From Anastrepha obliqua (Eukaryota > Arthropoda > Insecta > Diptera > Tephritidae): DNA of 64,000 nt. Within the stretch, counting starts at the first letter, position 1, and each line of letters starts with the position of its first letter. The stretch spans positions 3,224,001 to 3,288,000 of the forward strand of contig NC_072896.1 in assembly GCF_027943255.1 (NCBI RefSeq), given 5' to 3'. A model generated the notes under the pieces. That model ran no database searches and had not been told where the DNA came from. It saw only the letters and a list, made by a program, of their open reading frames with translations. Below are positions 48,156 through 60,582 of this stretch, in pieces. The position numbers and the translations under genes were made by a program.

Positions 48156-48523
48156 TTGTACGCATAGGTGATAATTCATCTCAACATTCAAAAGAACCGG
48201 AGCGATCCGGATTAATATCCGGCAAGGACTGTTATTTCAATATCATTCCCCGTATATGTATGTGGAATATTTTTGGTTTTACAACAACAACAACCAGCTT
48301 TGTTTGTTATTCAGGAAAAATTTTGTAATGCTGGATATTCAGTTTTTCATTTTCTCCCAAATTTATGTTGTGACAGACTGTAAAGTTTCAAAACACTTAA
48401 TTTTCAAAAAAATTTATTTTTATATTTGTACTTTTTTATGATAGTATGGATATCTGAGTAAAGGGTTTTCTAATAAGAGATGTTATTTTGATATTCAAAG
48501 AAAGATGCTGTTTTTTAATATAA

Positions 48524-48541
48524 ATCGGATCGGATCGGATG
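48524..48541. repeat. Short CGGAT tandem repeat
   Basis: Three consecutive CGGAT units. Confidence 0.8.
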
Positions 48542-48559
48542 TTTATTTCATTATAAAGA

Positions 48560-48960
48560 GGAAGGCATGCCGTTAATAGTGGAAAATATTATCAGGCCAA
48601 TGACCACCATGACCACGCTTACAGGACAATATCCTTTTCACAAAATTTTCCATAACCGAATTGCAAAGTGGCTGTGCTATGTCCTCGATAGCCTAACGAA
48701 TTCCTTTTTTGAGGTCTTGAATCGACCGTGGGCTGTTGGCGTAGACCTTCTCTTTCACGTGGCCTCAAAGAAAGAGTCATAAGGTTTTAAGTCACAAGAT
48801 CTCGTTGGCCAATTGTGATCACCACTTCGAGAGATAACACGATCCGGAAACTTTTCCCGTAAAAGATCAATGGTTTCGTTGCTTGTGTGACACTGAGCGG
48901 CGTCTTGTTGCCTACATCAATACCATCCAATTCCGGCCAAAAAAATCGTTAATCATCTCT
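48560..48960 (-). pseudogene. Tc1/mariner-superfamily transposase catalytic-domain fragment
   Basis: Joining frames on the minus strand gives WFQQDAAQCHTSNETI-like residues (QDAAQCH with the catalytic Asp), then REKFPDRVISRSGDHNWP, TRSCDLTPCDFF-like residues near the third acidic position, KEKVYANSPRSIQDLKKGIR and a tail. Frameshifts and stops break it. It lies 400 bases from the HTH remnant at 47.7 kb but on the opposite strand, so the two are not one simple gene. Confidence 0.6.
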
Positions 48961-48964
48961 CGAT

Positions 48965-49500
48965 AACGATAGAGATTATCTGTTATTGGAAAAACCTTTA
49001 TATATTATGTTATTGTCCTACAAATAATAAAAGGTAATTAAAGTCGTTTGCCTTGGCCTGCTATGCGGGAGTCACTGAGATTACCACCTGTGTTAATATT
49101 GCCTACGCGGGAAATTAAGTTTTCTAGGGCTACGAATTTGTATACAAGGTTATCAATCGTCCTTCATCCTCTGTGCTTATGGATAGTATTATTTAGGTAA
49201 TTTCTAATTGAAGTAGTTGTATAAAATATTGGCGAACACTTAACCGTTTGATTTTGAAGATATTTAAAAAAAAATGTTTTTGTTTTGCTTTTACGCCCAC
49301 ATTTTTAACACACTTTTGTTAGTTCGGGTTGTATGTATGTATGTAACGGAATCTTTGAGCTTAATTTTCACTGGCTTCTAAAAATCTGATCGACTTGGAA
49401 TTTTGCACACCTATCAAGGACCGGTGACAATGCAATGATTTGATAAAGGTTTTCCAATATCCTTATTAGGATTGCCAGGATTAATATTTTCTTTTTTTAC
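48965..49500. other. Spacer, no gene supported
   Basis: No recognisable feature except a short TATG run near 49331-49344. Confidence 0.45.
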
Positions 49501-49550
49501 CTGTGGCCAAAAAGTAAGGTGAATTTGATTGTAAAATGAAAAATCTTTAT

Positions 49551-50600
49551 TTATTCTTGTAAATTAATTTCATCCCTTTCAAAATAATCCCCTCTCGATG
49601 AAATACACTTATGCCTACGATTTTTCCAATCCCTGAAACATGCCAAATAGTCCATTTCCGGTAGAACCATCAGCACCTTTTTCGATTCAGCTTTTATCTC
49701 CTCAATCGACTCGAAACGCGTTCCCCGGAGTGGTCTCTTGAGTTTTGGGAATAGCCAGCAGTCACACGGCGCCAAATGAGGCGAATACGGTGGTTGTGGA
49801 ATGATATGCGTGGAATTTGTGCAGTGCAGTGTGAGACGGTGCATTATCGTGATGCAAAAACCAAGAGTTGTTAGCCCATAATTCGGGTCTTTTTAGACAA
49901 ATCGCTTCACGCAAACGAAGCATAACACTCAAATAATATTCCTTATTAACAGTTTGGCCAGGTGGAAGGAATTCATAGTGCACCACACCACGAAAACCGA
50001 AAAAAACTGTCATCATGCCCTTTATATTTGAACGACTTTGACGTGCACTTTTCGGTCTGGCCTCGCCTTTTACACGATATTCACTTGATTGGTCGATTGT
50101 TTCAGGGTCGTAAGCATAAATCCAAGTCTTATCTGCCGTAATGATGCATTTGAGCTTGTCCTGATAGTCTGAAAGCATTGTTTCACACACATCAACGCGA
50201 CGACTTTTTTCCAAGAAATTGAGAGTTTTCGGTACCAAACGAGATTTTACTTTTCGTAGGCCCAAATGGTCTTTCAAAATGGTTTTCACAGATTCTTCTG
50301 ATATTCCGATTATATCAGTAAGGTCTTTCACAGTCAACCGATGATTTTTGAGCACTAACTACTTTACTTTATTGACGTGTTGGTCACCTGTTGACGTCGA
50401 TGGTCGTTCGGAGCGCTCCAAGTCATCAATACGTTCTCGACCCTCTTTGAAGTCTTTGTACCACTTATAAACCTTTTATGCGACATGGTCGAATCACCAA
50501 AAGCCTTCTGCAACATGCTAAACGTTTCCGCAGCCGAAATTTCTTTCCGCAAACAAAATTTGATGGCACTTCTCTGCTCAATCAAATCAGAGATTGTAAA
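49551..50600 (-). pseudogene. Mariner transposase, nearly full length, frameshifted
   Basis: The minus strand covers the whole protein. The HTH has IEQRSAIKFCLRKEISAAET and MLQKAFGDSTMSHKRF. A one-base shift leads to WYKDFKEG-like and ERSERPSTST-like residues in another frame, with a TAG before LVLKNHR. NHRLTVKDLTDIIGISEESV and TADKTWIYAYDPET follow (the GDE motif is changed to ADK, which alters the first catalytic position). Then come FLPPGQTVNKEYYL and WFLHHDNAPSHTAL (second Asp). A second shift leads to IIPQPPYSPHLAPCDCWLFP, with the usual SPDL changed to SPHL but the third catalytic Asp kept, and it ends at GDYFERDEINLQE. At least two frameshifts, one stop and an altered GDE motif make it inactive. 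Paired ends were not found. Confidence 0.88.
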
Positions 50601-50719
50601 AATCGAAAAATGCACTCTTGGTCGTTTGGTAAACACAAGCGTAAATATATTACTGATAATGACATTCAAATGAAAGTTGGCCCAAATGTTATTAACAGTG
50701 CTGCCAACTCATGAAAAAA

Positions 50720-53125
50720 ATAACTAGGGCGACATTTTAATCCCGCGAACTTTGACAAATAAATTCAGCATTTTGCTTCACTTTCATAACCTTCTGTACA
50801 TAGGTAGTTGCCAATAGAATGATTGTTATATTTACTATATCAAGCATCCCTCGCTTTTAACTCTAATTTGAATTATTCTATTTGTATCTTAATTTTTGTT
50901 ATAATACTGTTCTGAGGTAGTTGACTATGATCGTTCGATTTGCTATTACTTCATTATAGGTCCCTTTGTCACTAAAATTTATTTTCTACTTTTTAGTTCG
51001 ATTAGCAATGAAAGCGTGTTTTTTAGTTTTTTTAAACTATTTTTTATTTAATATTAGTTCAAGGGTCAGATTTTTTCTGCTTTAAGATAAAGTGTGCACT
51101 AATTAATATAGCAACATAGTGGTACAGAAGCGATCTATACAAAATGTCCCTAAATATCTAGCGGGGACTTTTCTGTATGCCTCTTTATCCTCATTATCGT
51201 GTCTGGGAAGCAGCTTGGAGGTTGAGCTTAGAGAATTTAAAGCTGAATTTTTTTCGCTGGCTTCAACTTTTAGCTTACGAACTAGTTCACAAGTGCTTGT
51301 ATGTAGATAAATGTAACCATGTAAATTTTGTATTTAAAAATTGAGTCGAAATAAAACTTTGTTAAATATTTTGTTGCTTTTTGGTTTATTAAAACTGTTA
51401 CATGCATCGTGTATATGGTTTCATCTAAAATATTTTAATTGATATCCGCAAAAACCTTGAATTAAGACATTAGGCCAACCAAGTCGCTGTTTCCAGGCTC
51501 AGCTATTCCAAATAAGTTAAATTGGCCATATTCAATTCTAAGACTTTGCATATTCAAATAAGTAGCTTTGATTAAAAAAATAAATTGTTTTCAGTTGTTT
51601 TTTTGAAACGATTTTACCAGCTTGTTAATCATTACAAGCCATAATTAATCACAGCAATTAAAGTGTGGCTAATTAGAATCGTTTTTAAATCGAGGACCAC
51701 CTGCTTGTTTAAAGCCATGCACACATATGCGCGTACCAGCAACACTACAGCTTAGTGCCTACGATACAATAATAGCCAATTTACGTTACATGGAACTACA
51801 TGCGCATGTATTAGTGTACTGGCCCTCCTGCTATTCTTCAGCTTTACAAACAAGCCCAAGAGTTCACTGGATTATATCTTTTTTTAATTTTTTCTAGTAC
51901 ATTATACAATAATCTGCTTTAATTACATATTTTTCACCGACCCACATGCATGCCTATATATGTATGTATGTATGTAGGTATGTAAGTACTTAATTGTGTG
52001 CAAAGTGTACCATTCCAGTGATTATGGAAAATATGTGTGTATATCTGTGGCTGTGCTAGTATGCGTTGAATTATTACAAATAATGCCTTCAGAATTGACT
52101 ACATCCGCATATATGCGCCATACAGTTGCCGCCATTGCCGGCAGCGTGGTGGCAAGTGGTGCCTGCCATTTGACCGTTCCTCTACATGTTGATGTTTTGT
52201 TTCTATTTCTGTGTTTTCAATAATCGTTTACTGCTTTTTTGTTGCTCTGCGGGTGTTTGGAACGGCCTTGAACGACTACGAGACAGAACAGCTTTGGTTC
52301 TCCTAGGTGTAGTTGCACTTGATATTTGCTCTAGCTAATACAAACAAACAAATTTTGTGCGGTTGCAAGCAGTTGTGTGTGTTTATATAATCGCATGTAT
52401 GTAGAGCTGCATGTTTTTGGACCAGTCGCTAGCGCGTTGTGAGTCAATCTGCTTTAGTTCTACTTTATATTATTGCACGTACGTACATTTTTATAGCGCC
52501 AGAGCATTTCAATTCAAAAATAGTCACAGTCGTAAATACTCGTAAGTCCACAAGTTTCTCGAATCGGAGCGAGACATTTGTATTCAGTAATATTCGTAGT
52601 TTATGTATTAGAAAGTTGTTTTTATTCTTTGTGATTCAAATCGCCAGATCCACCAATTGATTGCTTGTAATTAGTTTTTTTTGTTTTTTTTTTTTGGTTT
52701 TTTTTGCACTGTAAGTCTTTGCTTGCACATTTGAGTGATGTTTGTGTGATTGGTGTGTAATTACAAAATTCTGTTAACGCACACGTTTTCTCGTTTTCTG
52801 CAAATATATGCTGCCGTGGCCTTTAGCTGACAATTTTTATTACCAAATTAAATTTTCGATTAATTTTGGCAACGTATTGTGGAGTCTTGACATTACTAGG
52901 ACGATTAGTTTTATATCCAATTTTTTTTCGTTGCTTGATTTGTTTCACTTCATGACTTGATTTTGAGTTTCCAAAGTGTCACAAAATAATTAGTTGCAGT
53001 GTGCATACTTGGAATACTAATTTTATGTTTTTTAATTATTGTATCAAATTCTTAGCGATAATATATGACACTTGAAAATTTAAAAATTTCTTTTATTGCC
53101 AAACAATAAAGTTCCACCAACGAAA
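50720..53125. other. Spacer, no gene supported
   Basis: AT-rich. Contains a TATG run (51957-51984) and poly-T (52674-52706). No recognisable ORF. Confidence 0.5.
51957..51984. repeat. TATG microsatellite
   Basis: About six TATG-type units with one TAGG interruption. Confidence 0.8.
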
Positions 53126-53129
53126 TATA

Positions 53130-54788
53130 CAGTGGTCACACAATTTATTCGTACACTCTCAGTTTATAAACAGATACACTTGATACTTAGCGCGATTTAT
53201 ACAAATGAACAACATTTTGATATATTCGTAAAGGATAACATATTTATTCAAAACTTAAAGGACAAAAACGTTCAATTTCATTTGTGGAATTAGAGAACTT
53301 AAGGTAATAACGAAATAAGGCACAATTTTTTGCAGAAATATTATTCGTACATAGCCATATAGTGAATATTTTATTAAAAAAATAATGAAAAAAACGAGCA
53401 TTTAGTACTTTGTTGGGCCGCCTTTAGCTTTAAACGTCGTTGCATACTTTTTACCAATACTTTTGTTTCATTAGCTGCAATTTTCTCCCAATCAGCACTT
53501 AAAGCTGTCTTTAATGACGCCTTTGATGTTACTTTGTGCTTCTGATTCTCCTTTCTAAGAGCTCCTAGACGTGCTCAATTGGGTTAAAATCCGGTGATTG
53601 AGGTGAATATTTAAGCTGCTTACAGTAGTAAATAAGCCATTCTTACACGAGATAAGATGAGTGTTTTGGGTGCTTGCCTTCTTGAAACAAGAACCTTCTA
53701 GCATTTAGTCCAAGTATAACCGCACTGTCATGCAAATTTTTCTTCAAAATGTTTAAATACAGATGTTTGCCCATTTTATCATCAATAAAACCCAATTTTC
53801 CTACTCCAGATGCAACTATGCACCCCAAAACCATTGCATTTCCTCCTTCATGCTTAACGATAGGAAAACGATTTTTTTCATTATGTTCTGTATTTTCTCT
53901 TCGCCAAATTTATGGAGGCCTATCTGATCGGGAAGCACTATATTTCGACTCATCACTGAATATGACGTTTTCCCAAAAAGAATCTGGCTCATTTATAAAG
54001 CATTTGGCGAACTCCAATCTCTTCTTTCTGTTAATATCTGAAATGTAGCGCTTCCGGCGTGCCACTCTACTATGATGACCAGCGTTTTGCAGCAATTACG
54101 GACTGTTTATGGGCTTACTTTTTTAAGCAAAGACTCTAGAATATTTCGGCATAGTTTTGAAGAGGTTATTTTGGGATTTTGCGCGATTGATGCTACTATG
54201 TTGCGTTCCGCACGTGAAGTCTAGGTTTTTCGCCTTCCGGCTTGGTGGTGATTAGCTTCCAATTTACCAGTATTAACGTAATTAGCAATTACACTTTGCA
54301 CCGTATAATGCGATTTGCCAATTTTTTGTCGATTTCGCGCAGATACTTGTTTCCCAAGTACAATTTAATAACAATTTTACGCATTTCTAATGTTAAATCC
54401 GCACTTCGTCACATTTTGCCACTTTCAATCGAGATATTACGCGCAGCTCAAACTCAATCAGCGAAAAAAACTAAAAAAACTATTTTATTTTGTTTTCAGT
54501 AACATTAGTAAAATCACAAACGATTTTTACTATTACTTTTGCAGCAACAATATCATGAACTGAAAATGTTCGAATAAATGTTTTGCAACATTTTGCTACG
54601 TCTGCCTGCTTTCCTTGGAACCCCTTAGTGTGAGTTCAAATAACTGGAGTTGTGTTTGCGCCAATTCATCAGGGATGTAACATTCTTACATTGACCCAAA
54701 AAAACATATTGTCACAGCAAAAAACTTGCGCAAGGCTAAAGTTTTTTACGCAATACGCAGGGAGTACGAATAAATTGTGTGACTACTG
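53130..54788 (-). mobile_element. Complete but inactive Tc1-like transposon with IR/DR ends
   Basis: TA stands outside both ends (53128-53129 and 54789-54790). The outer 25 bp are inverted with one mismatch, beginning CAGTGGTCACACAATTTATT on the left. A TTATTCG(T/A)AC core recurs four times: 53145-53154 and 53341-53350 on the left, and inverted at 54568-54577 and 54764-54773 on the right. The inner-to-outer spacing is exactly 196 bases at each end. This is the inverted/direct repeat layout known for some Tc1-family transposons, where the repeats bind transposase. Confidence 0.92.
53401..54414 (-). pseudogene. Tc1-like transposase, degenerate
   Basis: The gene occupies 338 codons' worth of sequence, about the normal length for the family. 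The first codons read M, stop, RSADLTLEMRKIVIKLYLGN, with the HTH continuing in another frame (GKSHYTVQSVIANYVNTGKL). ENVIFSDESKY holds the first catalytic Asp. AMVLGCIVASGVGKLGFIDD is the usual WGC...GVG.L.FI block with W changed to L. The second Asp motif reads FQEGKHPKHSS where Q.DN.PKH is expected, so the Asp is lost. SPQSPDFNPIEHV keeps the third acidic residue and is followed by a TAG replacing Trp. It ends RLKAKGGPTKY. At least two frameshifts are needed to read it through. Confidence 0.88.
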
Positions 54789-54879
54789 TATAATAGGTGA
54801 CGCAGAAATATTACTTGTCATAAGCCGTTTCTAAAGTTTACATTTGAAATTTTTTTTTGGGATCTCTTCTTTGTTTATC

Positions 54880-55590
54880 GAGGTGAAATGTAGTAAGAAA
54901 TCCAGGAGCTTGGGAGACATTGAGGAGTTGGGAGTTTTATTCAATACAAATATTTGTATCAGTGATCACATTTATTTTATTATTTCAAAATTGCACTCTG
55001 TTCCCGGCTTTACTCGTCGCAATACATCCGAATTTTCTGATCCGTACTGCTGTTTGCGGCTATTGTTAGTTCTTCCTTAGCGTACGCCGTTATAATTTAG
55101 AGACTTTATGACCAACTTTCGATAAACATAATTGAGCGCCTGCAAAAAATATTTCTTAAACAGACATTGCGTTCCCTGTTCCATCATATAGTTCTCGGCT
55201 AATGCTAAAATTAATCTAGAATCTTTAGAAATAAAATATTTTCAATTTCATTTATTTTCAGTGTTATTAATGCCATCGTCGACTGTCCAGATCTACTTGA
55301 GCGGATAAGCCAAAAAAGTCTGTGTAGTTTTTACACTTTTTATGGAGAAAACTTGAAGACTAAATTTGCGAGTAATGCACCTATTGCATGCTCACTTTTT
55401 ATCCCATTCCAGTTTACTTGATTTCGCTTTATCTAAATCTAATTTTGTAAACATTTTAAATTTAGTTGCTTAATATTGTATTTATATTGATTGCTCATAT
55501 TTTTGTTGCCAAATTTCGCTGGATTTTCTTTACATTTTTGTCTACTGTACGTCTTATTTTAAAATTTACTAAAAATTCAAAACTTTGCTA
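54880..55590 (+). pseudogene. LINE RT C-terminal fragment, Jockey/CR1 group
   Basis: The plus strand reads SLGDIEELGVLFNTNICISD, HSVPGFTRRNTSEFSDPYCC, then after a shift AYAVII, LYDQLSINIIERLQKIFLKQ and, further on, NAIVDCPDLLERI. These are consecutive post-palm regions of Jockey/CR1-type RTs, with several stops. It begins about 90 bases beyond the right end of the Tc1-like element. Confidence 0.68.
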
Positions 55591-55599
55591 CAGAGCTTT

Positions 55600-56130
55600 A
55601 AAATATCTAGAATACCTGCCTGAGGCTTATTTTAACTTTTTGGTTTTTTATTTTGTTTCTTAATGTTTTTCTGGAAGAAATACTTGGAGAAATTTTTTTG
55701 TATAAAATATCAGCGCTTTTAACTTTTTATTTTATAAAAGTTTTAAAAATATTATAGTATTTTATTTATTTAATTTTAGCGCTAGCAAATTTAAGAAAAA
55801 AATTATGTTTCTAATTTTTGTCATTTATAGCAGAGATGCAATGCTCAATAATTTTTGAAGGTTTCACAGTGGGGTTCCTATAACTTTTCGAGTTATGTTC
55901 AAATAGGAACAGCAAACTAGTCATTAATGAAAAAATAAGAGAAAAAATGGGTGATTTCCTAGTATAATAAAAAATAATTTTTCCTTAAAGTTCTGTACAA
56001 AAAAGCAATGTTTTTTTCTGAAAAAAAAAGTTTTGTAAGAAGTATATTTTATTGAAAAAAATTAAAACAACTATCTTCAAAATGTTAAAAAGAAATATTT
56101 TCACTTTAAAAAACTCTATACCAAAATACT
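55600..56130. other. Spacer, no gene supported
   Basis: Very AT-rich with TTTATT runs and no recognisable ORF. Confidence 0.5.
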
Positions 56131-56149
56131 TAATAATAAATAATTCCAA

Positions 56150-56675
56150 ATCCAAACGTAGAACCTCTCTTGCCAACAAGTGCTACTTTGGACTAAGTAG
56201 GCAACTGAGTAATAAAGTCCTCTCTCGACGCACTAAACTAACACTCCACAAGACTCTCATCATGATCGTCCTATTGTATGGCGCAGAGGCTTGGAAGCTG
56301 ACAACGCCCGATAAGGCATCCTTTGGAATGTTTGGGTGAAAGATTCTGCGCAAGATTTTTGGACCGTTAAACGTTGGCGACGGCGAGTATCGCAGGCCAT
56401 GGAGCAATGAGCTGTATGAGCTTTACGACAATATAGACTTAGTCCAGCGAATAAAGATCCTGTGACTTCGTTGGCTGGATCATGTCATCCGAATGGATAC
56501 AAACACTCCGGGTCTGAATGTAGTCGATGCGGTATCAGGTGGTGATAGCGGAGTAAGAGGAAGGTCTCCTCTGGGTTGGAAAGATCAGGTGGAGAAGGAC
56601 TTGGCTTCACTTGGTGTGTCCAATTCGGCGAAAACCGCGTAAGTGGTTATTACGCCAATTGATAAGAAAAGAAAT
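56150..56675 (+). pseudogene. 3' fragment of RTE-like family 2
   Basis: From 56158 the plus strand reads RTSLANKCYFGLSRQLSNKV, LTLHKTLIMIVLLYGAEAW, a TGA after GMFG, then KILRKIFGPLNVGDGEYRR, a stop before LRWLDHVIRMDTN, and WKDQVEKDLASLGVSN. The tail GCGTAAGTGGTTATTACGCC follows. It matches 16300-16850 closely. The upstream RT is absent, so the copy is 5'-truncated as is usual for LINEs. Confidence 0.85.
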
Positions 56676-56679
56676 AATT

Positions 56680-59336
56680 CCAAAACTTATAAATTTTTCA
56701 AAGCTGCAAATTAGTAAATTTTCAGAAAATTTACCAAATTGCCCAAATTTTTTATTTTACTTGAAGTGGATGGTTTTACTACCAAAAGTCATTTGACTTT
56801 CTGAGACAAAATGAAACTAAAGGATCCCATATTCGTGTCACAAGGTACGTTAGTTGTCAGATAGGATGAAATCAGTTAATTATCTTGGCCCCTTTTAATA
56901 TACCGGCAGTTTTAATGATGAAAGTACATACATCTACATATACTTCAGTGCAGTTAGTTTGGTAGTAAAAAAGTTGCAAAATTTTAAATAAATATTATAG
57001 TTTTTCACTTCACAGCATTAAATTCTACCTGAATCGGCACGCGTCATACCCGTCACCTTAAAGGACATGTTATTTGAAATTAAGGAAAGTGGAAAGCTAT
57101 CAAGATCAAGTAGTATTGATGGACTTTTTTCATATATTACATACATAGTTGAAATTTTTTTAAACTCATTTGTTCACATGTGTGGTCAAAGCATATTGGA
57201 TTTTTCACTCTAAATTAAAAATGTCTGTTTCAGTTGGCCAAGGTTTCATCAAAGAAAAGCTGAGCAGTCGCCACGCGAATGCCCGCGAGAAACAAATATT
57301 GGCCCTCATCAGTTTGGGCAATTTTGGGTAGTTTTTAGTTTTTTTCTGATTGCTCATTATTTGTTTTTTAATTATAGCTTATTGTTTAGAGAAAACCAGA
57401 CGAATCCAAATTAAAATTTTATAGAAAAACGTGATAAATTTTCACCAAAATTTCAAACCTCTTAATCAGAATTTAAAAAATAAATTAGAGACGTGTCCTT
57501 CTAGCCCATTAAAGTTGCGCAATACGTCAGCAAAGAAGACTGTATTCTTTAAAAAAAAAAAATAATAATAATTTATAGAAAAATTTACCGCTTACGTGAT
57601 AAATAAATTTTTTTTTCTAACTGGCACGAGCAGCGCAGTACGCATGACAGATCGTCTTTGTTTTGGCGCTGACCAAAGTGTGGCAGGTATTTGTTAAGCG
57701 CCGAGATCTAAAAAAGTCCAGCTACAGAAAAAACTCATAGTGAAGCATTTAGAGAGGGAAACGTGCTATTTTCTAGATAATAAAAAGGGGTCTAATATAA
57801 CAAAGGTTTTGGAATAGGAGCTAACACTTTGGCATAAAGATCAAAGTGGTTCAATGAAGTCGTAAATTTATTTATTGTTCTCTTAAGTCCTGCTGAAAAA
57901 GTACCTACAAAATGCTTTTTTTCCGCCGCTTAGGTCTGAAAAAAAGGACTTACTTTTTTATTCTTTTTTTCGTCGGAGTTCTGAAGAAAAGACATACTTT
58001 TTTATTTTTCTTACGAATTTTTATTATTCAAAAAATCATTTCGTCTTAACACATATTTACACATTTACAAAATACATACATAAAGTATATACATATATAA
58101 ATTTAATTTATACACATACAGTAAAGAGAGAAAGAGAGAGAGAGATAGAAATATTCATTACAAATATGAAACAGAGTATTTATAAAATTCGAAATATTTA
58201 ATGATTACGGCAAAATGGCAGGTAACAAAAAATTAAACAGAAAAATTTCAATATTTAATTTTTTGCAACTTGCATTGATGTACTTTACAAAAATACACTA
58301 AGTGCCGCTAATGTATTTACTATACGAGTATATATGTATGTATGTGGCATGAATAATAATGATAGGCATAAGGTCTAGGTGGCAAATTTTGAACAAAATG
58401 CATTTGTGTGTAGGGCATACAAGCGAGTGAAAGTGAGAATGAGAGCTGTTGATGAGAGCGGAAATAAAACTGTTGAGAGCTCTACCTTCTTCCGGCCGCT
58501 TTACATATATCACATGGGCAGCATAAATTTTCTTACTCACACTGTGTGCACTGCAAAAAACGCATTATTTTTCAATTGGGGTTAGGTTCAGGAAAGTCTA
58601 CTGACAAGTCGAGAATACAACTAAACCGTTTATATTATTCGAAAGAGGATTTCCTTAAATATAAGCAGCTAGTTGTGTGTTGTCCTAGACAAGAAGTTCT
58701 CTTCGTTTTTTTTTTAAATAATTTACAAAATTTGTAAATACTTAAAACTAAGTGGCAGGGTTTACATACATAGCTAGAAATGTGCGATTTTCAGTGACAG
58801 AAAAACGAATTCGAAGGATTTTTAGACAACATTAACAAAATATTTGTCTTTTTATCGTGAAACCAGATCTTCTTTTCGACTCTTTAGGGCCACAAATTAA
58901 GTTGTTTCAGTTGTTACAGTGGCTCGAATCTTATTATTGGGAGATATTTTATTCTCCTCGGTCCAGAAAAGGGTTTGAGAGTGGTTTAAATCGATGGTGG
59001 TTTCCGCAGTTCGTCCTTCACTTCTCTGCCACAGTGAAAATGGCTTCACATTTGTGTATTTTTATATGCATTATCATCTACTTTTGCCTTCATCATTAAC
59101 ATTTCTTCAAGTCCAGTTCATTTATTTCCGGCAAATCATTATTTTAATTTCTACTCAATTTCTCGTGGTCGTCTTTCTTCTTTCTCACTAAATTTTTCGA
59201 AGTCGCCTTACTGCAACTTCCTCCTCGTAATTTCATAATTAAAACTAAAATTCATTCAATTAATTGCGCCTTCATTGCTGAAATCATATACACAGTAATC
59301 GTAGAAGTAGCCGCTTTCTGTACTCCTCGCCAGAGC
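56680..59336. other. Spacer downstream of the Vajk-like gene
   Basis: AT-rich, with a GA microsatellite (58125-58147). Bases 59121-59126 read AATAAA on the minus strand, about 215 bases past the stop codon of the gene that follows, and are a possible polyadenylation signal. No other feature was recognised. Confidence 0.45.
58125..58147. repeat. GA microsatellite
   Basis: Tandem GA units with two interruptions. Confidence 0.8.
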
Positions 59337-59337
59337 C

Positions 59338-60582
59338 TTACTTCTTTTTATGTGCATAACCGTGTCCGATGGATGAGAATCCGTAGCCGCTGGATGAGAA
59401 ACCGTGTCCTCCATAGCCGCCATCATGTCCATAGCCACCACCGCCGATAGCAATGGCGGGTCCATGTTCGACCACCGAATGTCCAGCTACCACTGGCACG
59501 GGTACGGGCACAGCTACTGGTTTCTCGACATGCACAGGCACAGGGCGTGTCACATGAACTGGATAGGGACGATCGATAGCTACCTTTACGGGCACTGGCA
59601 CTGGACGATCTACAGTATAAGGTACGTGCTTCTCAACGGTGTAGGGCTGGGGCACTGATACGGGCACCTTGACGGTATAAGGGCGATCGACGGGCACTGG
59701 GTATGGTCTATCGACGCGCACTGGCACCTCAACCTTGACCTGCTTCTCAACCACAACTGGGTATGGTTTCTCTACGGGTACGGGGTATGGTTTGGGTACA
59801 GCAACTGGCACTGGACGATCGACTGGTACATGTACGGGTACTTGCACTTGTTTGATGACTTCGTAGGGCTGTGGTACTAGCACTTCCACCTTAACGGGTA
59901 CTTGCACATGTTTTATAACCTCGTAAGGTTGTGGTACGGGCACTTTGACTGGTACTTGCACATGCTTGATTACTTCGTAAGGCTGTGGTACGGGCACCTT
60001 CACTGGGTAGGGACGATCGACGGGCACGGGCACTTTAACTTCGACGCGCTTCTCAACGGTGTAGGGTTGTGGCACATGTATCGGCACCTTAACGTATTCC
60101 TTCACCGTCACGGGCACCTTGCGTATCACTTCGTAGGGTTGTGGCACAGGTACTTTCACCTCAACGGGCACACGTTTTTCATGTACTACTGGGTATGGAC
60201 GATCGACGGTCACTGGCACAGGTACACCTTTGGTAACGGTGATGGTCTTGTGTACATCGGCCGTCTGGCTGATAAGGAAGGGAGAATGCGCAACACCCGC
60301 CGACGCATAGCCAGTATGTCCGTACGAGATGGCGGGTCCTGAGTGACCACTTACGAGTCCATAACCACTACCATGTTCAATACCACCATGACCTATGTAG
60401 CCAACATCGAGTCCGGAGTGGCCATAGCCATAGCCGAGATCCAATAGACCGCGCTTGTCGAGTTTCTTCTCAAGCGGCACCTTCTTGCCCGAAGCTGAAC
60501 TGGCTGCAGCTTCAACGGTGGCCTTCTTGGCGGTGGTGTCGCCCGCATAGGCGCTTGCCACAAGCAAAGCGGCTAAACAGAT
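59338..60582 (-). CDS. Val/Pro-rich secreted protein, Vajk-like cuticular family (main exon)
   Basis: This is probably a structural protein of cuticle or another extracellular matrix. The exon encodes 414 residues and starts [13 protein letters not shown], the hydrophobic core and cleavage region of a signal peptide. A short charged segment ends in the dibasic site KKLDKR before [10 protein letters not shown]. Residues about 45-100 are Gly/His/Tyr-rich. About 110-375 are repeats built from PVPV with PQPYEVI(K/R) (four times), PQPYTVEK (twice) and several DRPYPV units. The C-terminus is Gly/Tyr/His-rich and ends in KKK. Repeats and ends resemble the dipteran Vajk proteins; naming is from memory of that family. 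Immediately upstream stands TTTTTCGTCTCTTCCAG, a good 3' splice site, and there is no in-frame ATG nearby. Exon 1 with the start codon therefore lies further upstream, as in many insect cuticle genes; I could not place it. The frame is fully open. Confidence 0.88.
   Translation of the reverse strand: MCLAALLVASAYAGDTTAKKATVEAAASSASGKKVPLEKKLDKRGLLDLGYGYGHSGLDVGYIGHGGIEHGSGYGLVSGHSGPAISYGHTGYASAGVAHSPFLISQTADVHKTITVTKGVPVPVTVDRPYPVVHEKRVPVEVKVPVPQPYEVIRKVPVTVKEYVKVPIHVPQPYTVEKRVEVKVPVPVDRPYPVKVPVPQPYEVIKHVQVPVKVPVPQPYEVIKHVQVPVKVEVLVPQPYEVIKQVQVPVHVPVDRPVPVAVPKPYPVPVEKPYPVVVEKQVKVEVPVRVDRPYPVPVDRPYTVKVPVSVPQPYTVEKHVPYTVDRPVPVPVKVAIDRPYPVHVTRPVPVHVEKPVAVPVPVPVVAGHSVVEHGPAIAIGGGGYGHDGGYGGHGFSSSGYGFSSIGHGYAHKKK

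Noticed and set aside
59404..60342. Two plus-strand ORFs (84 and 146 codons) opposite the Vajk-like exon
   Set aside because: They are antisense shadows of a repetitive coding exon; their His/Trp/Tyr-rich repeats mirror the PVPV repeats on the other strand.
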